Shown piece by piece: positions 53,818 to 63,076 of a stretch of DNA of 64,000 bases. The notes under the pieces are model-generated. The model was not told where the DNA came from. It ran no database searches and saw nothing but the letters and a program-made list of their open reading frames with translations. The stretch is taken from positions 1 to 64,000 of the forward strand of contig JAFTNW010000023.1 in the NCBI GenBank assembly GCA_017451695.1, read 5' to 3'. Numbering within the stretch: position 1 is the first letter of the stretch; every line of letters begins with the position of its first letter. This DNA is from Bacteroidaceae bacterium (GTDB taxonomy: Bacteria; Bacteroidota; Bacteroidia; Bacteroidales; Bacteroidaceae). The translations under genes and the position numbers were made by a program.

Positions 53818-54387
53818 CTATTCGGCCAACAGGCTGTCTATCGTTGCTACCAATTTATTGAATTCCGCCTCTTTGAACGAACGGGTGAGCATCACTATGC
53901 GCCCATCCTTGCCCACAAGTACATTACGTGTGATACCCGATTTGCGCAGAGCATACGAGGCAAACACATTGCCGGCTGTGTCCAGAGCCATAGGGTAGGT
54001 GGTGCCCACTTTTGCAGTGTATTCATCGACAACCTCTTTGCTCTCCTCGCGGTCCACACCCACAAGCACAAAAGCGGGATTGCTCTTGTGGCGTTGCCAT
54101 ATATTCTTCTCTATGTGCGGCATTTCGCGGCGGCACACTCCGCACCAGCTTGCTGTGAATTGCAGCATCACAATTTTGCCTCGCTGTTCGGATAAGGTAA
54201 AGGTGTCTCCGTCGGTTAGAGGCAGTGAAAAATCAGGGGCAACATCCCCGGGTTTCACAAGGTACTCGTTTTCATATACAACAGGCTGTGCAACAGTGTC
54301 GGCCACATCAGTAGTAGCAACGGGTGAAGCGGTTTTGTTGCCGCATGACAGCAATGCAGCGATTGATAGCAATAACAGATATTTCAT
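53818..54387 (-). CDS. Thioredoxin-fold lipoprotein (TlpA/ResA-like)
   Basis: A 189-residue lipoprotein (KYLLLLSIAALLSCGNKT, lipobox LSC). The domain DVAPDFSLPLTDGDTFTLSE leads to the active site ASWCGVCRREMP (C-x-x-C). It is a periplasmic thiol-disulfide oxidoreductase of the AhpC/TSA-TlpA group. The substrate is not known. It is 29 bases after the Dus gene on the same strand and may be co-transcribed. Confidence 0.9.
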   Translation of the reverse strand: MKYLLLLSIAALLSCGNKTASPVATTDVADTVAQPVVYENEYLVKPGDVAPDFSLPLTDGDTFTLSEQRGKIVMLQFTASWCGVCRREMPHIEKNIWQRHKSNPAFVLVGVDREESKEVVDEYTAKVGTTYPMALDTAGNVFASYALRKSGITRNVLVGKDGRIVMLTRSFKEAEFNKLVATIDSLLAE

Positions 54388-54416
54388 TTTGATATATAAA
54401 TAGTTTCATATGTAAA

Positions 54417-55346
54417 TCAATAGTTGGCAAATGCCGCGCTCACCGCTTGCATGTATTTATCTATTGTATTGGATTTAAGTATGGCTTTTCGGTATCGTTT
54501 CTCCATTGCTGGCATAAGATATTCCCAATAGGGTTTCAGCTTGCCAAGCAGTTGAGTGTTTCCTTGCAGGCGTGGCGACATTACCTGGTACATCGCATCG
54601 TGCATTTCCCGCACACGCCCGCACAACTCCCTGCTCGTCAATTCCTTCCGTTGACAATATTCCAATGCAAGTGCGGGATTGGCAAGCAGACCGCGCCCTA
54701 TCATTATTCCATCGAGGGTGGGGAAGCGTGCCTCTATCTGTTCAATATCGTGCAAAGTGAGAATATCGCCATTATATATTAAAGGATGGCTGCACTCGGT
54801 GGCAAACGCCGCAAATTCCTCCACATCGGCCGGTAGCTTATACTGTTCGCGCCCAAGACGGGGATGCATGGTAATATGTGCAAGGGGTGCATTGTTCAAA
54901 ACAGGCAGTAACGCCCGCCATTCGTTTTTATTCTCCCACCCAAGACGCATTTTAACAGAGAATTTTATCGAGGGATATTTTTTTATCTCATCCATAAGAC
55001 GGGCCACCATATCGGGGTGGGGCAATATGCCGGCACCATGTTTTTTGCGCGCCTGCAAGGGAAAAGAGCAGCCCATATTTATATCGACCTCATTATACTC
55101 CTCGTTTTGCAATAAGGACAAAAGAGGGTGCATCTCCTCGGGAGTGGCTGCAATTATTTGTGGCACAAGGCGCGGTACGGTATTGTTTTTGCGCTCCACA
55201 TCGCGAATATCCTTGCTGCGTATTTCTCCATGTTCGTATCTTACGAATGGTGTAAAATAGGCATCGACACCGCCAAAATACATGTTGTGAAGATTTCGCC
55301 ATGTTGCCTCGGTGAATCCTTGTAATGGGGCTGAGTATATTTTCAT
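54417..55346 (-). CDS. tRNA-dihydrouridine synthase family protein
   Basis: A 309-residue FMN-dependent TIM-barrel enzyme: MKIYSAPLQGFTEATWRNLH at the start, then VDINMGCSFPLQARKKHGAG with the catalytic Cys, then FSVKMRLGW and the FMN-phosphate segment IYNGDI...GIMIGRGLLANP. The conserved GCP motif is GCS here, but the Cys is kept. It reduces uridines in tRNA D-loops; the exact position is unknown. Confidence 0.9.
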   Translation of the reverse strand: MKIYSAPLQGFTEATWRNLHNMYFGGVDAYFTPFVRYEHGEIRSKDIRDVERKNNTVPRLVPQIIAATPEEMHPLLSLLQNEEYNEVDINMGCSFPLQARKKHGAGILPHPDMVARLMDEIKKYPSIKFSVKMRLGWENKNEWRALLPVLNNAPLAHITMHPRLGREQYKLPADVEEFAAFATECSHPLIYNGDILTLHDIEQIEARFPTLDGIMIGRGLLANPALALEYCQRKELTSRELCGRVREMHDAMYQVMSPRLQGNTQLLGKLKPYWEYLMPAMEKRYRKAILKSNTIDKYMQAVSAAFANY

Positions 55347-55420
55347 CTATCTGTCTATAGAGTTTTACACCGCGAAGATAGATTAAAAGAGTATTAATTC
55401 TAAATTTAATCAGATTATTT

Positions 55421-55451
55421 TTTGCAATAATACATTTTGGTTATACATTTG
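55421..55451 (+). promoter_or_regulatory. Promoter of the SGNH leader
   Basis: TTTG, 19 bases, TACATTTG, a full match to the Bacteroidetes consensus. Transcription should start near 55457, about 250 bases before the first SGNH gene. Confidence 0.8.
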
Positions 55452-55570
55452 CAATGTTGCTTGCATTCCAAGTAACGACATGTGAAATATTTGCTCAATA
55501 GCCTTCAGAATCACCACCTCCGAAAGACGAGAGCAAAACAATACATATTGAGAGTGTGTACTATAAGAGT

Positions 55571-55646
55571 GCAGACTCCAACCAATTGTATTGTGGTTTG
55601 TGGTGAACCTTGAAGGCGTTGGCGAGAGTCTGCGCTTTTCTTTTTT
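55571..55646 (+). promoter_or_regulatory. Hairpin and T-run in the leader of the first SGNH gene
   Basis: GCAGACTC (55571) and GAGTCTGC (55626) enclose a 47-base loop with further pairing (CAACC/GGTTTG type), followed by GCTTTTCTTTTTT. This has the form of an intrinsic terminator inside the leader. The leader from about 55457 to 55646 could be an attenuator or a short RNA of about 190 bases. Confidence 0.6.
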
Positions 55647-55705
55647 ATAGCAAGTGCAGATGTTGAAAAGTGGCAATATTGCACAAACTATAAATATTAA
55701 GAAAA

Positions 55706-56875
55706 ATGAAAAAGATTTTATTCACAATGCTTGCTGTGGCATTAATTCCACTCTTTAATTCGTGTTCAAACGATGAAGACTCCAAAGGAACAGAAACTAC
55801 GCCAGACCGCTATTCATTAGAAGATTTTTATTCGGATTATAAGACAACAGGCATAGAAAAGGCTTTATTGGAAATTGATAAATATAACGAGGAGTACAAA
55901 TTGCTCACAAAGCCAAGTACAATCGATTTTGTTGCAACCATAGATGATTGCCCGGCCCAGATAACCCAATCAGTTGAGTCCGGCTCAAACATTGTTGTTC
56001 AAAAAATGACAACCTATTGCCGTGTAATAACGACACATAAAGACGATTACATCCCAAGCCCCGATTACCTGTCGCGCCACTATAACAGAACTCTCAATGT
56101 GGCACGACAAGAGATTAAGTCAACCGTTATACGACAGTTCTCCGATGGTAAATGGAGTGATTGGACATATCTTACCGATTATTATAAAACCTCTCATAAT
56201 CATGGTAAAAACATTGCCTTCTTTGGCGGCTCATTCGCCCATAATCTAAGAGATGCAGGGAAAGGAGAAAACAGGTTCGGGTTCGATTACAATGGCAATT
56301 ATACATCCATGCAAAATTTGATTGCCGAGGTTTTTGCCTGCAAGCACACTGGAAATTATGCTCAAGGCGGGCACGGAGTCTTCACAGGTAGTATTAGCGC
56401 AAGCAGCAATGTGCCATACTTTAAGTATAACACCTACGAACAGATAAAATATGCATTTGAATTCTCCGAAGAAAAGAATTTTGTGTATGATATATTTCTT
56501 CTGTTTGGGGGAATAAACGACAGCAGTATAAATGTACCTGTGGGAAATATTAGCGACCCGGCTGGTGATTATTCATATACAGCAAGTTTCAAAAAGGCCA
56601 TAGAATTTATAAAAGAGAAAAATCCGGGTGCAGAGATATACATATTAACCTCTTTCCCATCTTTCAATGGGAGCACGAATGCAAAAAACAAAAAATACAT
56701 AGATGCCTGTATTGGCATTTCCGAATATTATGATTTACCCATATTGGATATATATAATAATCATGTTTTTACAGATGATAATTATGCATCTTACTACCTA
56801 TCCGATAAAATTCATCCTAACGGCAATGGGTATAAGATAATTTCGCCGTACATTATTAATCTGTTGAACAGATAA
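55706..56875 (+). CDS. SGNH/GDSL-type lipoprotein 1
   Basis: A 389-residue lipoprotein (KKILFTMLAVALIPLFNSCS, lipobox NSC). A family-specific N-terminal part (about 150 residues) precedes an SGNH hydrolase domain. Block I is FFGGSFAHN (Ser176 as nucleophile in place of GDS), block III is FGGINDSS (Asn271) and block V is DKIHPNGNGY (Asp/His pair near 367-370). Likely an extracellular or surface esterase on glycans. It is 52% or so like the next gene by eye across the domain and shares its NSC leader; the two are a tandem duplication with separate promoters. Confidence 0.85.
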   Translation: MKKILFTMLAVALIPLFNSCSNDEDSKGTETTPDRYSLEDFYSDYKTTGIEKALLEIDKYNEEYKLLTKPSTIDFVATIDDCPAQITQSVESGSNIVVQKMTTYCRVITTHKDDYIPSPDYLSRHYNRTLNVARQEIKSTVIRQFSDGKWSDWTYLTDYYKTSHNHGKNIAFFGGSFAHNLRDAGKGENRFGFDYNGNYTSMQNLIAEVFACKHTGNYAQGGHGVFTGSISASSNVPYFKYNTYEQIKYAFEFSEEKNFVYDIFLLFGGINDSSINVPVGNISDPAGDYSYTASFKKAIEFIKEKNPGAEIYILTSFPSFNGSTNAKNKKYIDACIGISEYYDLPILDIYNNHVFTDDNYASYYLSDKIHPNGNGYKIISPYIINLLNR

Positions 56876-56886
56876 TTCTCCTATTC

Positions 56887-56932
56887 AATATAAGATTAAC
56901 TCCGATGCGCGCATCGGAGTTAATCTTATATT
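56887..56932. terminator. Perfect 22-base-arm palindrome after SGNH gene 1
   Basis: TATAAGATTAACTCCGATGC and its exact complement meet at a GC centre. It lies 12 bases after the stop of SGNH gene 1. Confidence 0.75.
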
Positions 56933-56962
56933 GATTTTGGCACACAAAACAGCCAAACAAAT

Positions 56963-56993
56963 TTTGTCGTTAATTCTTTTACATCTATCTTTG
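56963..56993 (+). promoter_or_regulatory. Promoter of SGNH gene 2
   Basis: TTTG, 19 bases, TATCTTTG; the start codon is about 28 bases downstream. Confidence 0.85.
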
Positions 56994-57020
56994 CGGTAAT
57001 AAAATACCACATTGAATTTC

Positions 57021-58235
57021 ATGTTTTTAAGAGCTCCATATATTATCAGCAGAATTTTCCTATTCTTCTCTTTGCTTGTTACACCGTTGATGTTTAATTC
57101 GTGTAAAAGTGATAGCGATATTTACAATGAAGAAATATCCGGCAATGAAATATCATTGCCCACACAGAGCATAGCCCTCCAAAATTTCTATACAGATGAA
57201 CAAGGAACGGCAATGGGAAAAATGTTGCTTTGCATAGATGAATACAACGCCAACCATAATACATTGTCAGACCCCGGCGTTATAACATTCAGCGCAAATA
57301 TCGATGATTGCGCCATTGATATTACGCAAACCGTTACAAGGGATTTTGGGAGCATAACACAACAGATTAAAACAAATTGCGGCATAAAGGCATATCATGC
57401 AGACGATTATATCCTAATGCCCGACTATCTCTCCCGCCACTATTACAGAGAACTGACAGTGGGGCCGCAAGAGGCTGTAGCATCCGTTGCACGCCGATTT
57501 TCAAATGGAGCATGGGGTGCATGGGGAGAGTATGACGAGGCATGCACCCAATCGGCCAATTACAACAAAAATATAGCATTTTTCGGTGGCTCTTTCTCTC
57601 ACAACACAAGAGATAACGAAGTAGGTAACAATAAATTAGGCTTTATTCATGGTGGAAAGGCAACATCGTTGCAAGATTTAATTGCCGAAAAATTCGCATG
57701 CCCACATACCGGCAATTATGCACAAATAGGGCAGGGAGCATACACCGGAAAGCTCAATGCTCATGACGAAGCGCCTTTTTTCCTCTACAACATATACGAA
57801 CAGATTAAATATGCCTTATACACTTCAAAAGAGAAAGGATTCGAATATGATGTTTTCCTTCTCTTTGGCGGCATAAACGATTGCAGCATAGGCATTCCCG
57901 TGGGGGATGTTAATGAACCGGCCGGAGATAACACATACATAGCGAGCCTTAAAAAAAGCATAGGACTCATCAAAAGCAACAACCCCGATGCAAAAGTATA
58001 TATTATAACTTCATTCCCGGTATTCAACAATACGTTCCGATACACATTAGGCAATTATGTAGGCGCAATGGCAGATGTTGCCAAATTCTATAATCTCCCT
58101 TTATTGAACATCTACAACTTAGGGCTTTTCGATAACAATAACTATAAGTTATATTATTTACCCGACAATGTCCATCCCAATGGAGAAGGATATAAGGCTG
58201 TTGCATCGGACATCATCGAGTTCCTGTCCAAATAA
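57021..58235 (+). CDS. SGNH/GDSL-type lipoprotein 2
   Basis: About 404 residues from the ATG at 57021 (a TTG at 57012 is less likely). Leader with NSC lipobox (LLVTPLMFNSCKSDSD). Same layout as the preceding protein: FFGGSFSHN, FGGINDCS and DNVHPNGEGY. The N-terminal regions are also related (DYLSRHYYRELTVGPQEAVA). It ends without a strong terminator before the aminotransferase 230 bases away. Confidence 0.85.
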   Translation: MFLRAPYIISRIFLFFSLLVTPLMFNSCKSDSDIYNEEISGNEISLPTQSIALQNFYTDEQGTAMGKMLLCIDEYNANHNTLSDPGVITFSANIDDCAIDITQTVTRDFGSITQQIKTNCGIKAYHADDYILMPDYLSRHYYRELTVGPQEAVASVARRFSNGAWGAWGEYDEACTQSANYNKNIAFFGGSFSHNTRDNEVGNNKLGFIHGGKATSLQDLIAEKFACPHTGNYAQIGQGAYTGKLNAHDEAPFFLYNIYEQIKYALYTSKEKGFEYDVFLLFGGINDCSIGIPVGDVNEPAGDNTYIASLKKSIGLIKSNNPDAKVYIITSFPVFNNTFRYTLGNYVGAMADVAKFYNLPLLNIYNLGLFDNNNYKLYYLPDNVHPNGEGYKAVASDIIEFLSK

Positions 58236-58431
58236 TCGTTTCTTCGCACGATTCCAACCAAATATTTATTACAAGCAGGAGAAAAATAACGGAAAATGTG
58301 CAAAATAAGGAAGTGGTGCGCAAATACTCAAAATGCTATTAAACATAATATTTATTATCAACGAATAGTGGTGTAATGCGGTGAAAGGTGTTTTTTGGGC
58401 AATTTATATTATTAATAAGGAATTTTTTAAT

Positions 58432-58439
58432 ACATTTGC
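58432..58439 (+). promoter_or_regulatory. -7 element before the aminotransferase at 58467
   Basis: TACATTTG matches TAnnTTTG; no clear -33 TTG is at the right distance. It is 27 bases before the start codon. Confidence 0.5.
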
Positions 58440-58466
58440 AGCCGAACTAAAAACACACAAATCAAT

Positions 58467-59669
58467 ATGCCCGAATTATCAGAAAGAGCCATACTTATGC
58501 CATCGTCGCCAATCAGAAAGTTGGCACCTTACGCAAATGCAGCCAAGGAACGTGGCATTAAGGTATATCATCTAAATATTGGACAGCCCGACCTTGATTC
58601 TCCCGAGGTGGCAATTGAGGCAATTAAAAAGATTGACCGCAAAATTCTTGAATACAGCCCGAGCGACGGTTTTCTTTCGTTGCGTGAAAAACTCGTTGGT
58701 TACTACGACCAATACCAGATTAAGCTCAAAGCCGAAGATATAATTGTTACCGCCGGTGGTTCCGAGGCTGTGCTCTTTGCCTTCATGTCGTGCCTTAACC
58801 CGGGCGACGAAATCATAGTTCCCGAGCCTGCATATGCCAATTACATGGCATTTGCAATATCGGCCGGTGCGGTTATACGCCCCATACGTTCAACCATTGA
58901 GGAATCTTTTGCATTGCCTCCCATGGAGCGTTTTGAGGAGCTTATAAACGAGCGCACACGCGGTATTCTCATTTGCAACCCCAACAACCCCACAGGTTAT
59001 CTATACACACGCAGCGAAATGAATCGCATACGCGACCTTGTGAAGAAGCACAATCTGTTCCTTTTCTCCGACGAGGTTTATCGCGAATTCATTTACACCG
59101 GCTCGCCATACATATCGGCATGCCACTTGGAAGGAATAGAAGAAAATGTAGTGTTAATTGATTCTGTTTCAAAGAGATATTCCGAGTGTGGATTGCGCAT
59201 AGGTGCTCTTATCACAAAAAATAAAGCCTTGCGTGCTGCGGTGATGAAATTTTGTCAGGCCCGTTTGAGCCCTCCCCTGCTGGGACAGATTGCAGCAGAG
59301 GCATCACTTGATGCACCGCGCTCGTATGCCATAAACACATACGAAAAGTACATAGAACGCCGAAATTGCCTTATAGACGAGCTTAATAAACTGCCGGGTG
59401 TGTACTCCCCTATTCCCATGGGTGCATTCTACACCGTTGCCCGCCTTCCCATAGACGATAGCGACAAGTTCTGCCAATGGTGCCTTACCGATTTTAATTA
59501 TGAGGGCGAAACCATAATGATGGCACCGGCATCGGGATTCTATTCAAACGAAGGATATGGCAAGAACGAGGTTCGTATTGCGTACGCAATAGATAAAGCC
59601 GATTTGAAACGCGCTATATTTATTCTGGGCAAGGCCCTTGAACAATATCCCGGGCGCACTAACAGATAA
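58467..59669 (+). CDS. PLP-dependent class I aminotransferase (aspartate-type)
   Basis: A 400-residue fold-type I aminotransferase: YSPSDGFLSLREKLVGYYDQ, then NPNNPTGYLYTRSEMN, then FLFSDEVYREFIYTG, and the lysine segment IDSVSKRYSECGLRIG, with the C-terminal EVRIAYAID motif. It belongs to the large AspC/class I group; the substrate is not certain. The gene stands alone between a TACATTTG element and a terminator. Confidence 0.9.
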   Translation: MPELSERAILMPSSPIRKLAPYANAAKERGIKVYHLNIGQPDLDSPEVAIEAIKKIDRKILEYSPSDGFLSLREKLVGYYDQYQIKLKAEDIIVTAGGSEAVLFAFMSCLNPGDEIIVPEPAYANYMAFAISAGAVIRPIRSTIEESFALPPMERFEELINERTRGILICNPNNPTGYLYTRSEMNRIRDLVKKHNLFLFSDEVYREFIYTGSPYISACHLEGIEENVVLIDSVSKRYSECGLRIGALITKNKALRAAVMKFCQARLSPPLLGQIAAEASLDAPRSYAINTYEKYIERRNCLIDELNKLPGVYSPIPMGAFYTVARLPIDDSDKFCQWCLTDFNYEGETIMMAPASGFYSNEGYGKNEVRIAYAIDKADLKRAIFILGKALEQYPGRTNR

Positions 59670-59688
59670 AGAACAAGATACAATAAAT

Positions 59689-59729
59689 AAAATCAGCGAG
59701 GTGTTTGTATAAACGACCTCGCTGATTTT
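59689..59729. terminator. Bidirectional terminator
   Basis: AAAATCAGCGAGG and CCTCGCTGATTTT flank a 15-base loop, between the stop of the aminotransferase and the stop of the reverse 57-residue ORF. Confidence 0.85.
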
Positions 59730-59746
59730 ATTATATACACGGTTAT

Positions 59747-59920
59747 TTATTCATCATTGAGACTCCCCCAAATATCGCCCCACGAGCCCACATACTCCTC
59801 GCTGTCAAATCCTTCCTCCTCTTCGTCACCGTCCATAGGGATTGAGAATTCGGCACCCATTACAGGGCCGGGTGAATAATCTGTTATATCAATAATAGGT
59901 ATAATATATTTCTTCTTCAT
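59747..59920 (-). CDS. 57-residue acidic small protein
   Basis: Encodes MKKKYIIPIIDITDYSPGPV, then MGAEFSIPMDGDEEEEGFDS and EEYVGSWGDIWGSLNDE. It lies 26 bases after the BspA-like gene and ends at the bidirectional terminator, so it is probably the last gene of that transcript. It has an acidic, Trp-containing tail like that of the 44-residue ORF at 26075. Unknown function. Confidence 0.6.
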   Translation of the reverse strand: MKKKYIIPIIDITDYSPGPVMGAEFSIPMDGDEEEEGFDSEEYVGSWGDIWGSLNDE

Positions 59921-59946
59921 TGTGCAGTGTTTTTTCTTTGTTGTTT

Positions 59947-61659
59947 TTATTTGTTGTAGTAAATCTTCTTGCCATTGCGTATGTAAATGCCCCTTTGAGG
60001 ATTTTCCACTGCGCGCCCGTTAAGGTCGTAATATTTCTCATCCTCATATACCACATCCACAATCACATTCTCAATGGTAGTTGTACCGGGGTTTTGGAAT
60101 TTTCCAAACTTAAACACCATTGCCGCATTTGCTTGCGAGGGCTCTATTGTGAGGTACCAGCGATAAGCACCAAGTGTTACATTGCTGTTACCTGCTTTCT
60201 TTAACGTACCACCCGACATTGCATATATATCTTTATCATCTATATAATCTTCGTTTCTAATTTCGCCCGTCGTGCGTTTTGTGTATTGCCCAACCAGATT
60301 ATATTGATTACCATTGCTCGATGTAAGCACCATTGTGCTTGTTTGAGCGGGCTCAAGAACGCGTGGCTCCGTATTACTATCTACGCCCTTGAATAAATCT
60401 ATGTCGCGGCCTACACCGGCCTCGTTTGCAACAATAGAACGCACAACACATGGAGTATGGGCAGGAATCTCGTCGCCCTCATCTAATACTTCGGCAGTGA
60501 GATAGAAGAATGTTATATTATTATCAGCATCCACATATTCTGTTACACGTTTTATCTCGGCTACCTCAAGCAAATCGATGCGATAATCTCTGTATTTAAT
60601 AACGAATGGAGCATACAGTGCCTGCCATTTGTCGTTCTTAAATGTACGTTCATATGTAGCAGCCGATGAATAATATATATCTATTGTAGTATTCAAACCT
60701 TCTTCATTTTCCTCTCTCCTAATTTCATCACCAATAGTGTGCGCATCTGCTCTTGTATAGTTCTCGCTGTCACGAAGAATAATCTTTTCAACATGCTGAA
60801 CATAGTTTACTTGTGGTGTCTCCTCTATTTCGGGCATCTGTGTAATTTTGCCGGCATAATCATCCCAACGATTTGTGTTTGAATATTCATCTATGCACCC
60901 AAAAGGCACTTTTATTACCTCCACACCTAAATTATAAAGACCATGCGATGTCGTATTTCTATCCCACCAACCCCAATCGTCATATTTTCCATACACAGCA
61001 GGCGGTGTCGTTCCCATGCATGTGAGCGAAGTTAGTTTTGTTCCGGTGAATGCATACTGATGAATTGCGGTAACGGTTGCCGGAATTACAACAGCTGTTA
61101 TTTTGCTGCAACCATCCAAAGCACAGGGTCCGATGGATGTGGTTCCCTCCAGAATTGTTACATTTATTTTAGCTCCCGGAACTGCTATCAATTGAAATTC
61201 ATTTTTTTCGGGGTTAAACGGGTCTGATTCATCTTTTTTCAACCATTCATACACCACTCCATCGTGATCAAAGTACTTTTCATTATCATCATCTATATAA
61301 ATATTTGACAGATAAATACAATCGGCAAATGCGGCAGTTTCAATGGTTGTAACAGATGATGGCAGCGTGGCGGTTGTTATATATGAATATTGGAAAGAAC
61401 CTTCACCAGCTCCATCGCCGCTTTTCTCAAGCGTTGTTATCCCTTCGGGGATGAATATATCACCACAATATTTATTACTGCCATTTTTATCAACTTCGCC
61501 ACCATTACTCAGCACAGAATTCCCATTAATAATTAAATCACTGCCTGTACGGTAACCATCGGCAATGAGCGCCTCTTCGTTATATTCGGCATTTTGCGAA
61601 TGCAATGAAACAGTAAATAATATAAGGAGAAAAGAGAGTAATAATTTAATATTTTTCAT
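59947..61659 (-). CDS. Secreted leucine-rich repeat (BspA-like) protein
   Basis: A 570-residue protein with signal peptide (KNIKLLLSFLLILFTVSLHS). Residues about 75-215 form LRR_5-type (BspA-like) repeats (SYITTATLPSSVTTIETAAF; ITAVVIPATVTAIHQYAFTG). The middle is beta-rich without a known fold. The C-terminus (EKYYDLNGRAVENPQRGIYI then RNGKKIYYNK) is the type seen at the ends of secreted Bacteroidales proteins with sorting domains. BspA-like proteins usually bind host or bacterial surfaces. A 57-residue acidic ORF follows. Confidence 0.82.
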   Translation of the reverse strand: MKNIKLLLSFLLILFTVSLHSQNAEYNEEALIADGYRTGSDLIINGNSVLSNGGEVDKNGSNKYCGDIFIPEGITTLEKSGDGAGEGSFQYSYITTATLPSSVTTIETAAFADCIYLSNIYIDDDNEKYFDHDGVVYEWLKKDESDPFNPEKNEFQLIAVPGAKINVTILEGTTSIGPCALDGCSKITAVVIPATVTAIHQYAFTGTKLTSLTCMGTTPPAVYGKYDDWGWWDRNTTSHGLYNLGVEVIKVPFGCIDEYSNTNRWDDYAGKITQMPEIEETPQVNYVQHVEKIILRDSENYTRADAHTIGDEIRREENEEGLNTTIDIYYSSAATYERTFKNDKWQALYAPFVIKYRDYRIDLLEVAEIKRVTEYVDADNNITFFYLTAEVLDEGDEIPAHTPCVVRSIVANEAGVGRDIDLFKGVDSNTEPRVLEPAQTSTMVLTSSNGNQYNLVGQYTKRTTGEIRNEDYIDDKDIYAMSGGTLKKAGNSNVTLGAYRWYLTIEPSQANAAMVFKFGKFQNPGTTTIENVIVDVVYEDEKYYDLNGRAVENPQRGIYIRNGKKIYYNK

Positions 61660-61830
61660 TATGTTATTTGTTTAGTAAATACCTTTTTATAAAAGAGTTG
61701 CAAAGATATATTAACATAGTGATTTTACCCCCCCGAAATGTTAAATATTGTTAAATATATTTGCAGCAGATTATAATGAAAAAATAAAATGGGAAAAGTG
61801 CATATGGAGAGTAACAGATATGATTAATGT

Positions 61831-61866
61831 AAAAAAAAGGCTGTCTGAATCAGACAGCCTTTTTTT
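61831..61866 (-). terminator. Terminator of galE
   Basis: AAAAAAAAGGCTGTCTGA and its complement with T-runs at both ends, 20 bases after the galE stop. Confidence 0.85.
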
Positions 61867-61885
61867 AGGATATAATGTATATAAA

Positions 61886-62902
61886 TTACTCCTCGAATCC
61901 GTTAGGATTGTTCTTCTGCCAATTCCAGCTATCGCGGCACATCTCCTCGATACCGAATTGAGCCTTCCAACCGAGTTCGGCTTCGGCCTTGGCGGGATTG
62001 CAATAGCATGTAGCTATGTCACCCGGACGACGAGGTTTGATTGCATAGGGAACGGGAACACCGTTTGCTTTCTCAAACGCCTTTACAACATCCAATACAG
62101 AGTAGCCATGGCCTGTACCGATGTTGTATATGGCAATACCTTTGTTTGCAACGATAGCCTTCAATGCTGCTACGTGTGCGCGAGCAAGGTCAACTACGTG
62201 AATGTAGTCGCGTACACCTGTACCATCGTGTGTATCGTAGTCATCGCCAAATACACCGAGCTCGGCACGTTTGCCCACGGCGGTTTGGGTTATGTAAGGC
62301 ATAAGGTTGTTGGGGATACCATTGGGGTTCTCGCCTATTGTACCACTCTTGTGGGCACCGATAGGATTAAAATAGCGCAACAATACAATGTTCCACTCAT
62401 TGTCGGCCTTCTGAATATCCATAAGAACCTCCTCGAGCATTGATTTTGTCTGGCCGTAGGGGTTGGTGCAATGACCTTTGGGGCACTCCTCGGTAATGGG
62501 GATGATAGCGGGGTCGCCATACACGGTTGCACTTGAAGAGAATATCATATTCTTGCAACCATTCTTGCGCATTACATCAACAAGCACGAATGTACCGTTC
62601 ATGTTGTTCTCGTAATATTCAAGGGGTTTAGCACAACTTTCACCTACAGCCTTAAGGCCGGCAAAGTGAATACAAGCATCGAATTTGTGCTCATCAAAAA
62701 CTTTCTGCAAGCCTTCGCGGTCGCGGATATCCACCTTGTAGAAGGGAACCTCCTTACCAATGATTTTGGCAACGCGTTTCAACGAGATGGGAGATGAGTT
62801 GTCGAGATTATCAACTACTACTGCTTCGTGACCGGCTTCGGTGAGCTCGATCAAGGTGTGGCTTCCGATAAAGCCTGCACCACCGGTTAATAGAATTTTC
62901 AT
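61886..62902 (-). CDS. galE: UDP-glucose 4-epimerase
   Basis: A 338-residue NAD-dependent epimerase that interconverts UDP-glucose and UDP-galactose. Rossmann motif MKILLTGGAGFIGSHTLIEL, catalytic YGQTKSML (YxxxK), Ser in FSSSATVYGD, substrate segment GIEEMCRDSWNW near the end. Length and motifs fit GalE closely. Cytoplasmic, monocistronic. It supplies sugar nucleotides for surface polysaccharides. Confidence 0.96.
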   Translation of the reverse strand: MKILLTGGAGFIGSHTLIELTEAGHEAVVVDNLDNSSPISLKRVAKIIGKEVPFYKVDIRDREGLQKVFDEHKFDACIHFAGLKAVGESCAKPLEYYENNMNGTFVLVDVMRKNGCKNMIFSSSATVYGDPAIIPITEECPKGHCTNPYGQTKSMLEEVLMDIQKADNEWNIVLLRYFNPIGAHKSGTIGENPNGIPNNLMPYITQTAVGKRAELGVFGDDYDTHDGTGVRDYIHVVDLARAHVAALKAIVANKGIAIYNIGTGHGYSVLDVVKAFEKANGVPVPYAIKPRRPGDIATCYCNPAKAEAELGWKAQFGIEEMCRDSWNWQKNNPNGFEE

Positions 62903-63076
62903 TTTATTTTGGTTTTATTGGTTGTGATTTTATATTCTAAACCTGATTATTGTCAGTTATTGCAGCTCCTATAAAATGCTTGGTTCGAGACAAAGTTATA
63001 TATTCTTTTTAAGAATACAAATTCTTTATCTTCTTTTTGCGCATGGTGTAAGACATTCCGCCACATTTCAACTACC

